Assembly: GCA_963725155.1 (NCBI GenBank)
Contig: CAVRXU010000005.1
Span: 1-64,000 of the forward strand
DNA length: 64,000 nt
Source: DATDAH01 sp963725155
GTDB taxonomy: Bacteria; Actinomycetota; Acidimicrobiia; Acidimicrobiales; DATDAH01
Reading direction: 5' to 3'
The position numbers and the translations under genes were made by a program. The first letter of the stretch is position 1. Every line of letters starts with the position of its first letter. Shown here in pieces: positions 28,523 through 37,404 of this stretch. The notes beneath the pieces are model-generated. The model had not been told where the DNA came from and searched no databases. It saw only the letters and a list, made by a program, of their open reading frames with translations.

Positions 28523-29707
28523 TCAGATCACAGGCGAGCCCGGGTCGCGGCCCAGCAGGATGCGGCCAGTGATCTCGTAGCGCGCGCCGTTGAGGACGAG
28601 GTGCTGCGTGGCCGTGTGGATGTCGCGCCACGCTCGCTCCAGGGGCGCACCCACGGCCACGGCGGACATGCCGCCGACGTCATGCAGGAGGTCGACGGAC
28701 TCTGCGGCGAGCCGGGTCGCGGTGACGGCCCGGGCGCGGAGGCGGGCGCGGTCGGTGGGCTCGAAGGGTCGACCGGCCTCGCCCTGCTGCCACACGTCCT
28801 CGACGGCGGCGGCGAGCGTGGCCTCCGCGGCGAGGACCAGACCCTCGGCTTCGCCCGCGGCGAGCTGGGCCTGCGGGCGATCGGCCAGCAGGTCGAAGCT
28901 GGCCGACGGCCGCTTCGCTCCGGCGAGCTCCACGAAGGATCGCAGGGCACCTCGAGCGGCGCCGACCGCGGTCGAGCTCAGGGCACCACCGATCTGGACG
29001 AAGAGGGGGATCCGGCTCCAGACGTCGTCCGAGCGAGTCGCGCCATCGCCCCACGGGAACGTGAAGCGCTCGGTGACGAAGACGTCGTCGACCCGACAGT
29101 CGTCGCTGCCCGTGGCCCGCATTCCGGACGGTGACCAGGTGTCGAGGATCGTGGCCTCGCTGATGGGGATGATCCCGGCGATCAGCTCGGGGATGCCGTC
29201 GATGAGTGACCGGGTGCCGTCGCGCTCCACCCAGGCGGCGACCATGAGCCAGTCGGCGTGATGAGACCCGCTGGCGTAGTTCACGATGCCGGACAGTCGG
29301 TAGCCGCCTTCGGCCGGCACCGCCGCCGCGGTCAGGGGGTTCAGCGACCCGGCGATCATCGTCGTCCCGTTGACGACCAGCTCGGCGAACGCCTCCCGGC
29401 CGAGGAGCCGACCGAACAGGGCGCCGTCGGCCAGGATCGCCAGCGTCCACGCGGTCGAGGCGTCGTGTTCGGCCACGGTCCGGAAGACCTCGATGCTCTC
29501 GGGCAGGGTCAGATCGAGGCCGCCGAGATCAGCCGGGACGAGGGCGCCGAACAGGCCGGCATCCCGGAGCCCGTCGACGACGGCATCGGTCAGGTGGCCG
29601 AGCTCCTCCGCCTTCGCCGCCTCGGCGGCGATGACCGGCCCGAGCTCCTCGATCCGCCGCAGCGCTGTGTCCAGGCCTCCACCCACGCTCGCATCTTGCT
29701 CGGTCAC
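28523..29707 (-). CDS. Acyl-CoA dehydrogenase-fold flavin monooxygenase (HsaA-like)
   Basis: A 394-residue protein with the acyl-CoA dehydrogenase fold: an N-terminal helical domain (LRDAGLFGALVPADLGGLDL), a central beta domain (GIVNYASGSHHADWLMVAAW) and a C-terminal helical bundle (ALERAWRDIHTATQHLVLN type). The central GYRLSGIVNYASG stretch and the late HTATQHLVLNG region resemble flavin-dependent hydroxylases such as HsaA rather than true dehydrogenases; these use FMNH2 or FADH2 from a separate reductase. The start is GTG at 29707 with GGGAACGGCG upstream. It is divergent from the PadR regulator across 46 bases containing a palindrome, so PadR control is likely. Confidence 0.83.
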   Translation of the reverse strand: MTEQDASVGGGLDTALRRIEELGPVIAAEAAKAEELGHLTDAVVDGLRDAGLFGALVPADLGGLDLTLPESIEVFRTVAEHDASTAWTLAILADGALFGRLLGREAFAELVVNGTTMIAGSLNPLTAAAVPAEGGYRLSGIVNYASGSHHADWLMVAAWVERDGTRSLIDGIPELIAGIIPISEATILDTWSPSGMRATGSDDCRVDDVFVTERFTFPWGDGATRSDDVWSRIPLFVQIGGALSSTAVGAARGALRSFVELAGAKRPSASFDLLADRPQAQLAAGEAEGLVLAAEATLAAAVEDVWQQGEAGRPFEPTDRARLRARAVTATRLAAESVDLLHDVGGMSAVAVGAPLERAWRDIHTATQHLVLNGARYEITGRILLGRDPGSPVI

Positions 29708-29719
29708 CGCCGTTCCCGC

Positions 29720-29747
29720 TTGACAAGAAGATATCTTCCTATAAAGT
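29720..29747 (+). promoter_or_regulatory. Leaderless padR-type promoter
   Basis: TTGACA (29720-29725), a 16-base spacer and the -10-like TAAAGT (29742-29747) are followed by exactly six bases before the ATG at 29754. No ribosome binding site lies between, so the transcript is probably leaderless, as is common in actinobacteria. Confidence 0.6.
29727..29738. promoter_or_regulatory. Candidate PadR operator
   Basis: The perfect 12-base palindrome GAAGATATCTTC lies inside the spacer of the padR promoter and 20 bases from the GTG of the divergent flavoprotein gene. Autoregulation and control of the flavoprotein by PadR are inferred from position. Confidence 0.6.
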
Positions 29748-29753
29748 CGCAGC

Positions 29754-30128
29754 ATGCGGAGGAAACCCGGGCAGCTGCTCGACCTGGAGGCCCAGATCCT
29801 GGCCGTGGCCGTCGACGCGCTGGTCGACGGGGACTCGCCTGAGGTCCACGGGTTCGGGTTGGCCAAGCGCATCGCCGATCGCGAGGCCTCCCAGCGGCTG
29901 ACCAGCCACGGGACGCTCTACAAGGCCCTGGCCCGGCTCGAGGACGCCGGCCTGCTCAGCTCCCGCTGGGAGGACCACGAGGTGGCTGAGGCCGCGGGCC
30001 GCCCCCGCCGCCGGTTGTACCGGGTGAGCAGCGCGGGCCAGGCCGCTCTCGCCGTGCACGTGTCGGCGTCCCAACCCGCGGTCGACGACCGGCCGGCGGC
30101 GTTCGGCCGAAGCATCGAGCCCGCATGA
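29754..30128 (+). CDS. PadR-family transcriptional regulator
   Basis: A 124-residue winged-helix protein. The PadR domain covers about residues 8-90 (FGLAKRIADRE ... TSHGTLYKALARLEDAGLLSSRWED ... GRPRRRLYRVSSAGQAAL). PadR proteins usually repress genes for aromatic-compound stress or efflux and release DNA on ligand binding. Translation is probably leaderless. Its stop overlaps the next start by ATGA, so it is co-expressed with the small membrane protein downstream. Confidence 0.9.
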   Translation: MRRKPGQLLDLEAQILAVAVDALVDGDSPEVHGFGLAKRIADREASQRLTSHGTLYKALARLEDAGLLSSRWEDHEVAEAAGRPRRRLYRVSSAGQAALAVHVSASQPAVDDRPAAFGRSIEPA

Positions 30129-30724
30129 CCGCCTGGGGCGATGGCGTCGCCCGATCCTGGACGGCGATCTACACCCGGGGCCTCGCTCCGGAGACCGCAG
30201 AGCGCCGCCGCGAGGAGATCCGCTCCGACCTCTTCGAGCACGCCGCGTTCGCCGGGCTGACGCCGGCCCAACAAGTCCACGTTCTCGGTCGGGTGCTGTG
30301 GGGCATCCCCGCCGACCTGTCCTGGCGGCGGGCCGCCCGAGCGCCGCGTGAGCGGCGCCTCGTGACAGGAGAGATCATGACCCTACGGAAGACCACGACC
30401 GCCCTGGTCGCCTTCGTCGCCCTCTTCAACATCTGGGCCGGCATCGGCGTGCTGTTCGGCTCGGGCGCCGAGGACGAAGGCGACGCCGGCGGCTGGAAGT
30501 ACGCGGCGCCGATGATGCTGGCCGCGGCCCTGATGATCTACGGCCTCCGCTGCCGTGACGAGGCGCCCCGGCGTTCGACGGTCCTGATCATCATCGGAGC
30601 CGCCGCCCCGATGCTCGTGTTCTATTGGATGGCCCCGATCTTCATCCCCCTCTGGCTGCTCATCAGTGGGCTGACGATCGCCTCCGAGCCCGGCCGGCGG
30701 ACGCCAGCCCCCGCCACCACCTGA
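30125..30724 (+). CDS. Membrane protein coupled to PadR regulator
   Basis: A 199-residue protein with a soluble N-terminal part (WTAIYTRGLAPETAERRREEIRSDLFEHA, resembling the cytoplasmic part of small actinobacterial membrane proteins that follow PadR genes) and about four hydrophobic segments between residues 88 and 190. PadR-plus-membrane-protein pairs are common in actinobacteria, and the membrane partner often modulates the regulator, but the mechanism here is unknown. It overlaps padR by four bases. A strong terminator follows. Confidence 0.75.
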   Translation: MTAWGDGVARSWTAIYTRGLAPETAERRREEIRSDLFEHAAFAGLTPAQQVHVLGRVLWGIPADLSWRRAARAPRERRLVTGEIMTLRKTTTALVAFVALFNIWAGIGVLFGSGAEDEGDAGGWKYAAPMMLAAALMIYGLRCRDEAPRRSTVLIIIGAAAPMLVFYWMAPIFIPLWLLISGLTIASEPGRRTPAPATT

Positions 30725-30736
30725 TCCCACAGCACC

Positions 30737-30790
30737 CGGGCGCCCGGCTGTCGACCCTCCTGGGGTCGTCGGCCGGGCGCCCGTTTCTGT
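30737..30790 (+). terminator. Intrinsic terminator after the padR operon
   Basis: Perfect 12-base arms (30737-30748 and 30772-30783, CGGGCGCCCGGC and its complement), strengthened by an inner GACC/GGTC pair, are followed by TTTCTGT. This is the most classical rho-independent terminator in the window. Confidence 0.75.
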
Positions 30791-30824
30791 GTCGGGGCCG
30801 GAAGGGCCTCGTTAGGGTCGACCG

Positions 30825-33800
30825 GTGCCCGTCGACCCGATCGTGGCTCAGCGCCTGTGGACCCAACCCGAGGTCACCGCCGTCGGTCGGCTGCCGATGC
30901 GGCCCCCGCTGGTGCCCTACCCGGAGCTGGACCTGGCCCGGACCCACGACCCCTCGCACTCTCCGTGGTGGCGCTCCCTGGACGGGGACTGGCGCTTCCT
31001 GCTGGCCAATCGTCCGGAATCCGCCCCCGAGGGCTGGGCCCGGACCCGCTTCGACGACCAGCGGTGGCGCACCCTGGCCGTCCCCGGCTGCTGGACCCGC
31101 CAGGACGTGGGCGACCCCCCGCAGTACACCAACGTGCAGATGCCGTTCGCGGGCGAGATCGGCGAGGCCCCGGTCGACAACCCCACCGGCCTCTACCGGA
31201 CCGAGTTCGCAGTGCCGTCGGCCTGGCGGGAGCGCCGCGTCGTCCTCCAGCTCGGTGGCGCCGACAGCGTCGCCCACGTCTGGCTGAACGGCACGTTCGT
31301 CGGGATGAGCAAGGACTCGAGGCTGGCTGCCGAGTTCGACCTGACGCCTCACCTCAGCGACCGCACCAACGTCCTCGCGGTGATGGTCGTGCGCTGGTCC
31401 GACGCCACCTGGATCGAGGACCAGGACCACTGGTTCCACGCCGGGCTCCACCGGTCGGTGGCCGTCTACGCCACCGAGGCCACGTACCTGGACGACGTGG
31501 CCGTGACCGCGGGGCTGGCCGAGGATCGGACCACGGGCACCCTGCGCGTGGATGTCCGCCTCGGGGGTGCGCCCGTCCCGGAGGGCTGGACGGTCGAGGC
31601 GAGGGTGGAGACCGCCAACGACCAGCCCCTGATCGAGCCCCTCACGGCACCGGTCACCGCCTTCCGCAGCGACACCTTCGCCGATCGGGCGAGTGGTGCC
31701 TACGCCTGGGAGGGCCCCGTCGCCCACCTCGAGGCGGAGGTGCCCGACATCCGGCCCTGGTCGACCGAGGTGCCGCAGCGCTACCGCCTCTTGGTCAGCC
31801 TCCGCGACGCCGACGATGAGCCCCGGGAGGTGACGTCACAGTGGATCGGCTTTCGATCCGTCGAGATCCGGGACCGGGATCTGCTGCTCAACGGCGAGCG
31901 GGTCCTCATCCGGGGGGTGAACCGCCACGACCACCACCCGGACCGGGGCAAGACCCTCACCCGGGAGGACATGGAGCGCGACGTCGTCCTCATGAAGCGT
32001 TTCGGCTTCAACGCCGTGCGCTGCGCCCACTACCCGAACGACCCCACCTTCCTCGACCTGTGTGACGAGTACGGCCTCTGGGTCATCGACGAGGCCAACG
32101 TCGAGAGCCACGCCCGCCAGCGGGCCCTGGCCCACGACCCCCGCTATCACGCCGCCATCGTCGAGCGGGTGGTGCGCATGGTCCAGCGGGACCGCAGCCA
32201 CCCCAGCGTGATCGCCTGGTCGCTGGGCAACGAGTCGGGCTACGGCGCCGCCCATGACGCCGCGGCCGCCTGGGTCCGGCGCACCGATCCGAGCCGCTTC
32301 CTGCACTACGAGGGGGCGATCATGCACGGCTGGCTGACCGAGCCGGGGGTGGGGGCGGCCGTCACCGACGTGGTCTGCCCGATGTACCCCCAGATCGCCG
32401 ACATCGTGGCCTGGGCGGAGCGGGGCGACGACCGGCGGCCCATGATCCTCTGCGAGTACCAGCACGCCATGGGCAACAGCAACGGCTCGCTGGCCGACTA
32501 CTGGGCCGCCTTCGAGTCCACGCCCGGCCTGCAGGGCGGCTTCATCTGGGACTGGATCGACCAGGGCCTGACCTGGCTGGACGCCTTCGGCCGTCCGTAC
32601 TTCGCCTACGGCGGGGCCTTCGGCGACGAGCCCAACGACGCCGACTTCTGCGGCAACGGGATGGTGGGCTCGGACCGCGTCCCCCATCCCGCTTGCTACG
32701 AGCACGCCAAGCTGGCCCAGCCGGTCGAGGTCGAGGCCCTCAACCTCCACGAGGGTCGTTTCCGGCTCCGGAACCGGCGGTCGTTCACGGGCCTGAACGA
32801 CATCGACGGGCACTGGACGCTCACCGTCGACGGCCAACCGGTCGCCGACGGCCGGGTCCTCGTGCCCGCGGTCCCGCCCCTCGGGACGGCCGAGATCGAC
32901 GTCCCCATCGAGCGCCCCACCAGCCTCGGCCAAGGCCAGCGGTGCCACCTGCTCCTGAGCTTCGTCCTCGGCGAGGGCCAGGCGTGGGCCCCGAGGGGCT
33001 TCGAGGTGGCGTGGTCCCAGTTCGAGATCCCGTGGGTGGCGGCCCAACCGGCGCCGGTCACCCGCTCCCGCCGCGTGCGCATCGCCGTCGACGTCGACGA
33101 GGGGACCGTGTCGGCCGGTGACCTGCTGGTGACCAGCCCGACCGCATGCCTCTGGCGGGCTCCGACCCAGAACGACGGCCTCCGGGTGGGCCCGATGGCC
33201 GAGCAGGCCCCCGGCGTCCGCCGTCGATGGCTGAGGTGGGGCCTGGATCGCCTGACCACCGAGCTGGTCAGCTCGGTGCCGCGGGACGAGGGGGTCAACC
33301 CGTCGCTCACCGTCCACCGCCGCTTGTCCGGGGTCGATCCCGACGTGCGCATCGACCACCGGCAGGTGGCCATGCTCGTGGGCGGCACCCTGGTCTTCGA
33401 CGAGGAGATCCGGATCCCCGAGGTCATGGACGACCTGCCCCGCGTCGGCATCACGTTCACCGCCGCAGCCGGCCTCGAACACCTGACGTGGGCGGGTCTG
33501 GGCCCCCACGAGTCCTATCCCGACCGCCGGGTGGGCGCCCGCTTCGGCCGGTGGACGAGCACCGTCACCGACCAGTACGTCCCCTACCTGTTGCCCCAGG
33601 AGCACGGGGCTCACGCCGACACGAGGCGGTTCACGCTTGACCGACGACGACGGGCATGGCCTCGCGGTCTCGGCCCAGGAGCCCTTCTCCTTCTCGGTCT
33701 CGCACTACTCGGCCGACGATCTCCACGCCGCGGCGGCGACCGCGGACCTCCAGCCCCGGGACGAGGTGGTCGTCCACGTCGACGTCGCCCAACGGGGGCT

Positions 33801-33891
33801 GGGGACGGCGGCCTGTGGCCCGGACACCCTGCCCGAGTACCGGGTGGGCGGCGGCACCTTCCGCTGGCGCTGGACCCTCACCCCCATCTGA
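30825..33891 (+). CDS. GH2 beta-galactosidase (LacZ-type, one frame break)
   Basis: About 1,022 residues, the size of LacZ. Domain order: sugar-binding jelly roll (PWWRSLDGDWRF ... DNPTGLYRTEF), immunoglobulin-like domain, TIM barrel, and C-terminal beta-galactosidase small-chain domain. Acid/base Glu470 lies in SLGNESGYG and nucleophile Glu544 in ILCEYQHAMGNSNG. A frame break near 33637 (CGCTTGACC where CGCTGACC fits) leaves the last 85 residues (TDDDGHGLAVSAQEPFSFS ... WRWTLTPI) in another frame. The start is GTG at 30825. There is no signal peptide, so the enzyme is cytoplasmic. It is a separate unit from the LacI-controlled glycosidases. Confidence 0.92.
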
Positions 33892-33904
33892 CCCCCAGAA
33901 CGAG

Positions 33905-34321
33905 TCAGCGGCCGGGGCCGAGGCGTTCCATCCAGCGGGTCGGGTCGACGAGGGGGACGAAGCCGACATCGGCGTAGAGGCCGTGGGCGTCGGCGGTGGC
34001 CAGGAGGAGGCGCTTCATCCCGGCCAGATCGGGGTCGGCGACGATGGCGTCGACGAGCTGGTGGCCCAGGCCCTGGCCTCGGTGCTCAGCCACGACGAAG
34101 AGGTCGCAGATCCAGCCGAACGTGGCGCCGTCGGTCACGACCCGGGCGAAGGCGGCCATCGTCCCGTCCTCGGCCACCAGGGTGAAGAGGCGGCTGCCGG
34201 CCAGCGACCGTTCGACCACGGCGCGAGGGCGACCGAGGGACCAGTAGGCCTCGTCGTGGAGGAAGGCGGCCACCACGTCCACGTCCACATCGGCGGAATC
34301 CGTGGACAGCCGGAAGGTCAC
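33905..34321 (-). CDS. GNAT family N-acetyltransferase
   Basis: A 138-residue GNAT protein. The acetyl-CoA-binding motif A is ICDLFVVAEHRGQGLGHQLVDAIV (about residues 72-96), with the expected R/Q-x-x-G-x-G/A core, followed by LLLATADAHGLYADVGF. The acceptor substrate is unknown. The GTG start at 34321 overlaps the TetR stop as GTGA, so it is translated with the regulator. It converges on the beta-galactosidase gene with 13 bases between stops. Confidence 0.87.
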   Translation of the reverse strand: MTFRLSTDSADVDVDVVAAFLHDEAYWSLGRPRAVVERSLAGSRLFTLVAEDGTMAAFARVVTDGATFGWICDLFVVAEHRGQGLGHQLVDAIVADPDLAGMKRLLLATADAHGLYADVGFVPLVDPTRWMERLGPGR

Positions 34322-34911
34322 GGGCGGCGGATGCCCCGCAGCCCGGCCCAGGCCAGCTCGGCCACCTGGGCGGCCAGCACGGCGGGGTCCTCGCGCAGGC
34401 CGTCGACCAGCCACCGTCGGCTGGCCCCCTCGGCCAGCCCGACCAGGCCGTGGGCCAGCAGGGCCTGGTGCCCGGGGGCGATGCCCTCGATGTCGATGAG
34501 GCCGGCGATGGCCGTGGCGATGGAGGCCTCGGTGGCCGCGGCTTGGCGGGCGAACTCGGGGTCCCGGCGCGTGTCCCCGCCGAAGAGCACCTGGAAGGCG
34601 TCCTGGTCCACGGCCACGAAGCGGAAGTAGGCGCCGAAGCCGGCTTCCACCTGCTCCCGGGGCCCGGGCGCGCCGGCCGCGGCCTTGGCGATGGTCTCCT
34701 CCAGGCGCCCGCCGACGTCCTCGAGGACCTCGCGGTACAGATCCCGCTTGGACCGGAAGTGCTGGTAGAGCACCGGCTTGGTGACACCGGCGGCATCGGC
34801 GATGTCGTTCATGGCCGTGGCGTGGAAGCCCCGCTCGGCGAACACGGTGCGAGCCGTGTCGAGCAGCTGGCGGCGACGGCGGGCGGCGGGGAGGCGGGGG
34901 GTCGTGCTCAT
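34318..34911 (-). CDS. TetR/AcrR-family transcriptional regulator
   Basis: A 197-residue TetR protein. The helix-turn-helix spans about residues 14-60 (RQLLDTARTVFAERGFHATAMNDIADAAGVTKPVLYQHFRSKRDLY, of which the ATAMNDIADAAGVTKPVLYQHF core is diagnostic), followed by a helical ligand-binding domain. Its operator and ligand are unknown. It is tightly linked to the GNAT gene downstream (GTGA overlap) and lies 2 bases after the stop of the small membrane protein. Confidence 0.9.
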   Translation of the reverse strand: MSTTPRLPAARRRRQLLDTARTVFAERGFHATAMNDIADAAGVTKPVLYQHFRSKRDLYREVLEDVGGRLEETIAKAAAGAPGPREQVEAGFGAYFRFVAVDQDAFQVLFGGDTRRDPEFARQAAATEASIATAIAGLIDIEGIAPGHQALLAHGLVGLAEGASRRWLVDGLREDPAVLAAQVAELAWAGLRGIRRP

Positions 34912-34913
34912 GC

Positions 34914-35165
34914 TCAGAGGCCCCGTTCCGCGTCGTCGCGATCGGCGGCCCGCACGGCGTAGTTGAACACGATCGCCGGGGCCAGGACGACCGAGCCGAT
35001 GACGAGGGACAAGACGATGACCTGCACCAGGGGATCGGTGTAGCCGACGATGAGGCCGATCACGAAGAGGACCATGGCCAGGGCGAACAGGCCGTAGCCG
35101 ACGGTGAGGCCGAGGCTGACCAGCTTGGCGATGCGGGCCCGCTTCACGAGCACGGGGTCGGTCAC
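34914..35165 (-). CDS. Small two-segment membrane protein
   Basis: An 83-residue protein with a basic N terminus (VTDPVLVKRARIAK) and two hydrophobic segments (about residues 17-41 and 46-70), ending in a charged tail. Its GTG start overlaps the glycosyltransferase stop as GTGA. No function can be assigned; it belongs to the four-gene leftward unit glycosyltransferase - this protein - TetR - GNAT. Confidence 0.75.
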   Translation of the reverse strand: MTDPVLVKRARIAKLVSLGLTVGYGLFALAMVLFVIGLIVGYTDPLVQVIVLSLVIGSVVLAPAIVFNYAVRAADRDDAERGL

Positions 35166-36190
35166 GGCAGCCAGCCTGCCTGATCCAGCAGGGTGCGCAG
35201 CGCCTCTGTCTGGGCGGCGAGGGACAGATGGGCCTCGGCCACGGACCGGTTCTGGGCCAGGACGGCCGGGTCCGGAGCGGCCAGCCAGGCGGCGAGGGGG
35301 GCCGGGTCGTCGGCGGGAAGCCACTGGAAGCCGAGGGCCCGGAGCTCGTGGGCCACGGGGTAGTCGCCGACGACGGCCTGCCGACCGTGGAGGGCAGCCT
35401 CGACCGGCGGGTTGCCGAAGCCCTCCCACGTCGACGGGAACAGGACGGCATCGGCGGCGGCGTAGAGGTCGGAACGACCGGACCAGGCCCGATGGATCAC
35501 CCGGCAGCCCGCCCCGGCCAGCAGGCCCTCGAGGGTGGGCCCGTAGCCCTCCTCGGCGCCGCCCGGAAGCCAGTACGTGCCTCCGACGGCTTCGGCCAGA
35601 GCCAGCGCGGCGGGGACGTTCTTGCGCTCGATGGCCCGCACGGGGTGCACGAGAAGGGGCTCGTCGGGGGCGACGCCCAGCGCGGCACGGGTCCCGTCCC
35701 GGTCACCCGGTGGGGGATCGGTCGCGAAGCCGTTGTAGATGGTCACGGCCTCGATGCCCCGCCAGGCCAGCTCCGTCCGCGTCCGCCGGTTGATGCAGAC
35801 GTGACGCCACGCCGGGTCGGTCGGGGGCAGCTCGGTGATGTGGGCGAAGCGGGCCCGCTGCCACGGCGGGTCGTGGTGGTGCAGGATCGCCGGCCGCCCG
35901 GCCAGCACCGCACTGACGACCCGGGCGGCGGGGAGGTTGAGGGGGATCGTGGCCAGGTTCTCGACCACAACGAGGTCGGCGTCGGCCAGCGCCTCATCCA
36001 CCTCGCCCGCCGTCGGGGGCGTCACCGCGTCGATGGCGAGTCCGGGCAGCAGCCGGTCGACCGGCCCCTCGCCGGCCACCGTGAGGACGGCGAAGCCGAG
36101 CTCGGTCAGGGAGGTCGCCCACGCGTCGGCCACGATCGACACACCGTCGGTGCCGCCGAGTCGGAACGAGACGATGGCGCAGGTCGTCAT
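35162..36190 (-). CDS. Glycosyltransferase, GT4-like
   Basis: A 342-residue two-domain glycosyltransferase of the GT-B type. The N-terminal part contains FRLGGTDGVSIVADAW; the C-terminal donor-binding part contains LLVHPVRAIERKNVPAALALAEAVG and the EX7E-like DAVLFPSTWEGFGNPPVEAALHGRQAV, typical of GT4 enzymes that use nucleotide-sugar donors. It is cytoplasmic. It is divergent from the MGH1-like glycosidase with only 9 bases between start codons, so the two may share regulation in a common glucoside pathway such as mannosylglycerate or a related solute (inference). Confidence 0.87.
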   Translation of the reverse strand: MTTCAIVSFRLGGTDGVSIVADAWATSLTELGFAVLTVAGEGPVDRLLPGLAIDAVTPPTAGEVDEALADADLVVVENLATIPLNLPAARVVSAVLAGRPAILHHHDPPWQRARFAHITELPPTDPAWRHVCINRRTRTELAWRGIEAVTIYNGFATDPPPGDRDGTRAALGVAPDEPLLVHPVRAIERKNVPAALALAEAVGGTYWLPGGAEEGYGPTLEGLLAGAGCRVIHRAWSGRSDLYAAADAVLFPSTWEGFGNPPVEAALHGRQAVVGDYPVAHELRALGFQWLPADDPAPLAAWLAAPDPAVLAQNRSVAEAHLSLAAQTEALRTLLDQAGWLP

Positions 36191-36199
36191 GATGGGGCC

Positions 36200-37331
36200 A
36201 TGACCGTACCGGCGGGGGATCTGCGGGCCGCCGTGGCCTCGATGATGGCGGCCCACTGGCGGGAGGGGGGCTACACGGTCCCCCACGGGTCGGTCTACCC
36301 CTGGCAGTGGCTGTGGGACTCCTGCTTCCACAGCCTCATCTGGGCCGAGCTGGGCGACGGCGAGCGAGCCGTGGCCGAGCTGGCCAACGTGCTCGCCGTC
36401 CAGGACGAGCTGGGCTTCGTCCCCCACATGACCTACCACGGCGATCCGGGGGCCCGGGCCGAGTTCTGGGGCCGCGCCGGCACCTCATCCATCACCCAAC
36501 CCCCGGTGTACGGCCACGCCGTGGCCGAGCTGGTGCGCCGGGGTGTGGCGGTCCCCGACGAGGTCGTCGAGCAGGCCGTCGACGGCGTGCGCTTCCTGTT
36601 GGACCATCGCGCCCGCACGGCCGAGGGCCTGGTCACCGTCGTCCACCCCTGGGAGACGGGCTGTGACGACAGCCCTCGCTGGGACGGTTGGTGCCCCGGC
36701 GGGTACGAGCGAGCCCGCTTCCGGGAGGTGAAGGGCGAGCTGCTGGCCACCGTCGAGTGGTCCGAGGGAGGCGCCCCTCTGGCCAACCCGGCCTTCGCCG
36801 TCGGTTCCGCCGGGTTCAACGCCCTGGTGGCCTGGAACGCCCTCGAGCTGTCCGGCCTGACCGGCGACGACGGCTTGGTCACGGCGGCGGCCGAGCTGGC
36901 CGAGGCCCTGGATGTCCAGTGGTCCGCCGACCTCGCCACCTGGACCGACCACGGGCCCCACGCCTCTGGCGCGGTGCGGACGGCCGATGCCCTGCTGCCG
37001 ACGCTGCTGCCCACCCGTGACCGAGACCAGGCCTTCGCCGCGCTGGGCGACGGGCACGGGCCTCGGCGGCCCGTTCGGCGCAGCGGGCACCGATCGCCGG
37101 GAGCCGACCTACGACCCGACCGCCTACTGGCGGGGCCCCGTGTGGCCGCAGGTCACCTACCTGCTCTGGGTGGCGGCCTCACGGGCGGGTCACCCCGTCG
37201 CCGGTGACCTCGCGGCCGGCCTGCGGGCGGGGGCGCGGGCCTCGGGCCTGGCGGAGTACTGGCACCCCGACACCGCGGCCCCCGGTGGCGCCGTCCCCCA
37301 GTCCTGGACCGGCCTCGCCCTGCTGGTCTGA
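36200..37331 (+). CDS. MGH1-like glycoside hydrolase (mannosylglycerate-hydrolase/GH63-type, one frame break)
   Basis: About 377 residues of an (alpha/alpha)6-barrel glycosidase. It has the layout of MGH1-like domains: GSVYPWQWLWDSCFHSLIWAELGD, HPWETGCDDSPRWD and YDPTAYWRGPVWPQVTYLLW, which supply the substrate-pocket acidic residues of GH63 relatives. A frame break near 37050 (GACGGGCACGGGC where GACGGCACGGGC fits) precedes the last 90 residues. Characterised relatives hydrolyse mannosylglycerate or glucosylglycerate, compatible solutes. Divergence from a glycosyltransferase is consistent with a glycoside-turnover pair. There is no signal peptide. A long palindrome follows. Confidence 0.8.
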
Positions 37332-37343
37332 AGGACCCCCACG

Positions 37344-37389
37344 TTTGGCGTCGACTACACCACAAATCTGTGGTGTCGTCGACGCCAAA
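37344..37389. terminator. Long palindrome between convergent genes
   Basis: A 21-base arm (37344-37364), a 4-base loop AATC and a complementary 21-base arm (37369-37389), with one mismatch, begin 12 bases after the glycosidase stop and end 15 bases before the MMPL stop. There is no T-run. It has the same size, loop sequence and placement as the palindrome at 56.1 kb. Confidence 0.65.
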
Positions 37390-37404
37390 GGCTGGCGGCG
37401 GGTG

